Below are positions 6,940-8,041 of a DNA stretch of 8,041 nt, in pieces (positions within the stretch are counted from its first letter, which is position 1; each line of letters starts with the position of its first letter). This stretch comes from Sulfurovum sp. (GTDB lineage: Bacteria; Campylobacterota; Campylobacteria; Campylobacterales; Sulfurovaceae). The stretch lies in NCBI GenBank assembly GCA_015661795.1, contig DQVJ01000166.1, positions 1-8,041 on the forward strand, written 5' to 3'. The notes beneath the pieces were generated by a model. The model had not been told where the DNA came from and made no database searches. It worked only from the letters and a program-made list of their open reading frames with translations. A program made the position numbers and the translations under genes.

Positions 6940-7707
6940 TTATGTTTCTCCAAATAATTTTTCCAGTTCTTGATATTTAGGGTATGTAATGAGAACAGCA
7001 TTGTGTTTTCCTTGAAAAACAAAAAAGCTCCCAGCTGATACTGCAGATACATTCGCTTCTTTTTTAGCAGTTTGAAAATCTTTTAATTCTCCTGCTCCTC
7101 CACATGCAATGACTGGAATTTTAACATAATTTACCACTTGTTTTAATAAATCGATATCATAACCTTTTTGTGTGCCATCCAAATCAACATTGTTTATGAG
7201 AATCTCTCCAGCTCCTAGTTCTTCTATATGTTTAATATACTCCAAAAATGGTGTTTTCAAATTCTTTTTTTTTGTATGATCATAGATCTGATACTTACCC
7301 ATCAATGATTTTTTTATATCTATGGCAACAACTATACTTTGAGAACCATATATCTCAACCGCTTTTTTTATGAGTTCATCATTCTTTAATACAAAGTAAT
7401 TGATTGAAATTTTTTCAATACCCAAGGTAAAGATCTTCTTGATCTGTTCTATGTTTGTGATACCCCCACCATAACATACAGGCATGAAACATTCACTGGC
7501 AAAATCTTTAATAAGTTCATAATCAGGCTCCATTCCTTTTTTTGAAGCATCAATATCGAGAAAGATCAGTTCATCAACTTCTTTTTCATTAAATATCTTA
7601 ATGGCATTTAACGGGTCACCAACATACTTCGGGTTTTTAAACTTTACAGTCTTGACTAAACCTTTGTTTTGCAATAACAGTACGGGAATAACTCTTGTTT
7701 GTAACAT
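6940..7707 (-). CDS. hisF2: AglZ/HisF2-family acetamidino modification protein (HisF paralogue)
   Basis: This 255-residue (beta/alpha)8 barrel is a HisF relative that probably channels ammonia from HisH to the sugar amidotransferase, not a maker of imidazole glycerol phosphate. In histidine-pathway HisF the N-terminal motif is IPCLDV, with Asp11 as catalytic acid; here it reads RVIPVLLL with Leu11. The second catalytic aspartate is kept as D130 in VVAID. The residues forming the ammonia gate at the barrel base in Thermotoga HisF appear kept: R5, E46, K99 and a glutamate at 168 (E167 there). Phosphate-binding glycines remain (YGGGI at 79-83, CGGAG at 202-206), as does LDGTQKGYD at 176-184. The gene overlaps the hisH stop by one base (TAATG) with TGGAG 8 bases upstream. 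Loss of Asp11 and the neighbouring amidotransferase separate it from the histidine operon. A run of nine A residues interrupts the coding strand near 7265-7273 without breaking the frame. Confidence 0.9.
   Translation of the reverse strand: MLQTRVIPVLLLQNKGLVKTVKFKNPKYVGDPLNAIKIFNEKEVDELIFLDIDASKKGMEPDYELIKDFASECFMPVCYGGGITNIEQIKKIFTLGIEKISINYFVLKNDELIKKAVEIYGSQSIVVAIDIKKSLMGKYQIYDHTKKKNLKTPFLEYIKHIEELGAGEILINNVDLDGTQKGYDIDLLKQVVNYVKIPVIACGGAGELKDFQTAKKEANVSAVSAGSFFVFQGKHNAVLITYPKYQELEKLFGET
6948..6951 (-). promoter_or_regulatory. Ribosome binding site fixing the amidotransferase start at 6938
   Basis: GGAG on the minus strand lies 9 bases before the ATG at 6938, inside the last codons of hisF2. 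It decides between this start and the upstream in-frame ATG at 7052, which would overlap hisF2 by 113 bases. Confidence 0.7.
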
Positions 7708-8041
7708 TAATAATTCTCCACAAAATTTTTAAAAAGTTTCATACCGAATTTATGAGATTTTTCTGGATGGAATTGACATCCTATAATATTGTTTTTTTCA
7801 AAACTTGAAACAAACTCATATCCATAATTTGTTGTTGTCAATATATCTTCTCTGTTTTCACAATTGACTGCATAAGAGTGTACAAAATAAAAACGATTCT
7901 CTCTTTCTTCGCCTTCTTGAAGTAACTGACTCTCTTTTTGTAAAAAAACTTTATTCCATCCCATATGAGGAATAGGTAAAGTTTCATCAAGTGAAGAAAA
8001 ATCAAATTTTTTAGCATATGCATCTATAAATCCAAACCCTT
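7707..8041 (-). CDS. hisH: HisH-type glutamine amidotransferase subunit, 5' end cut by window edge
   Basis: Only the C-terminal 110 residues are visible; the family is about 200 long. The class I glutaminase hydrolyses glutamine and passes ammonia into a HisF-type barrel. The visible part starts GFGFIDAYAKKF, then IPHMGWNKV (HisH proteins usually have a P-H-GWN motif), YFVHSYAV, and GCQFHPEKS, which holds the histidine and glutamate of the Cys-His-Glu triad. The nucleophilic cysteine lies beyond the window edge. The gene ends in TAA, overlapping the hisF2 ATG by one base. Position directly before hisF2 and the sugar amidotransferase indicates it is the HisH2/WbuY-type paralogue serving glycan modification, not histidine synthesis; this rests on context, because the sequence alone does not separate the two. 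Confidence 0.9.
   Translation of the reverse strand, partial: GFGFIDAYAKKFDFSSLDETLPIPHMGWNKVFLQKESQLLQEGEERENRFYFVHSYAVNCENREDILTTTNYGYEFVSSFEKNNIIGCQFHPEKSHKFGMKLFKNFVENY

Noticed and set aside
6936..7052. A longer amidotransferase starting at the in-frame ATG at 7052 (410 residues).
   Set aside because: The extra 38 residues do not resemble the family, lie entirely inside hisF2, and the ATG at 6938 has a well-placed GGAG site and the expected MSERAYQICTNC start.
7838..8023. A 61-residue minus-strand frame overlapping hisH.
   Set aside because: It is an alternate frame of hisH, whose own frame holds the IPHMGWN and QFHPEKS motifs.
6940..8041. HisH and HisF as part of a histidine biosynthesis operon.
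   Set aside because: The HisF-like protein lacks Asp11, and both genes are fused by overlaps to a sugar amidotransferase and glycan genes; no other his gene is present.

Overview
The window is AT-rich and every gene lies on the minus strand, so transcription runs from the right edge (8041) to the left edge (1). The gene content suggests a campylobacterotal (epsilonproteobacterial) genome, for example a Sulfurimonas-, Sulfurovum- or Arcobacter-type organism. The main reasons are a single-subunit PglB oligosaccharyltransferase and small PglC-type and PglD-type enzymes whose motifs sit at nearly the same residue numbers as in Campylobacter. The genus itself is inference.

Layout in transcription order: (1) 8041-7707, the C-terminal half of a HisH-type glutamine amidotransferase, cut by the window edge. 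(2) 7707-6940, a HisF-like protein of the AglZ/HisF2 acetamidino type that has lost the catalytic Asp11 of true HisF. (3) 6938-5820, a WbuX/WbpG/PseA-type N-acetyl sugar amidotransferase. (4) 5823-5686, a 45-codon relic that looks like the first ~42 residues of a GT4 glycosyltransferase. (5) 5689-4562, a complete GT4 glycosyltransferase. (6) 4561-3350, a second GT4 glycosyltransferase, WbuB-like. (7) 3357-2752, a PglC-type monotopic phosphoglycosyl transferase. (8) 2764-2162, a PglD/NeuD-type sugar N-acetyltransferase. (9) 2165-1, the PglB oligosaccharyltransferase, missing only about its last 20 residues at the left edge.

The genes are packed without gaps. Every junction overlaps or abuts, and the only base not inside a reading frame is 6939. 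I see no promoter, terminator, tRNA, rRNA, mobile element or CRISPR array. The window therefore reads as the interior of one long, translationally coupled operon, with no gene-free stretch to describe.

The likely pathway is as follows. The HisH and HisF2 proteins deliver ammonia to the WbuX-type enzyme, which converts an N-acetyl group on a nucleotide sugar into an acetamidino (amidine) group. PglD acetylates an amino-sugar nucleotide. PglC places the first phosphosugar on undecaprenyl phosphate. The two GT4 enzymes extend the chain on the cytoplasmic face. After flipping (no flippase is in the window), PglB moves the glycan to asparagine in periplasmic proteins. The main prediction is a protein N-glycan carrying an amidine-modified sugar. 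The genes for nucleotide-sugar synthesis and flipping presumably lie outside the window.
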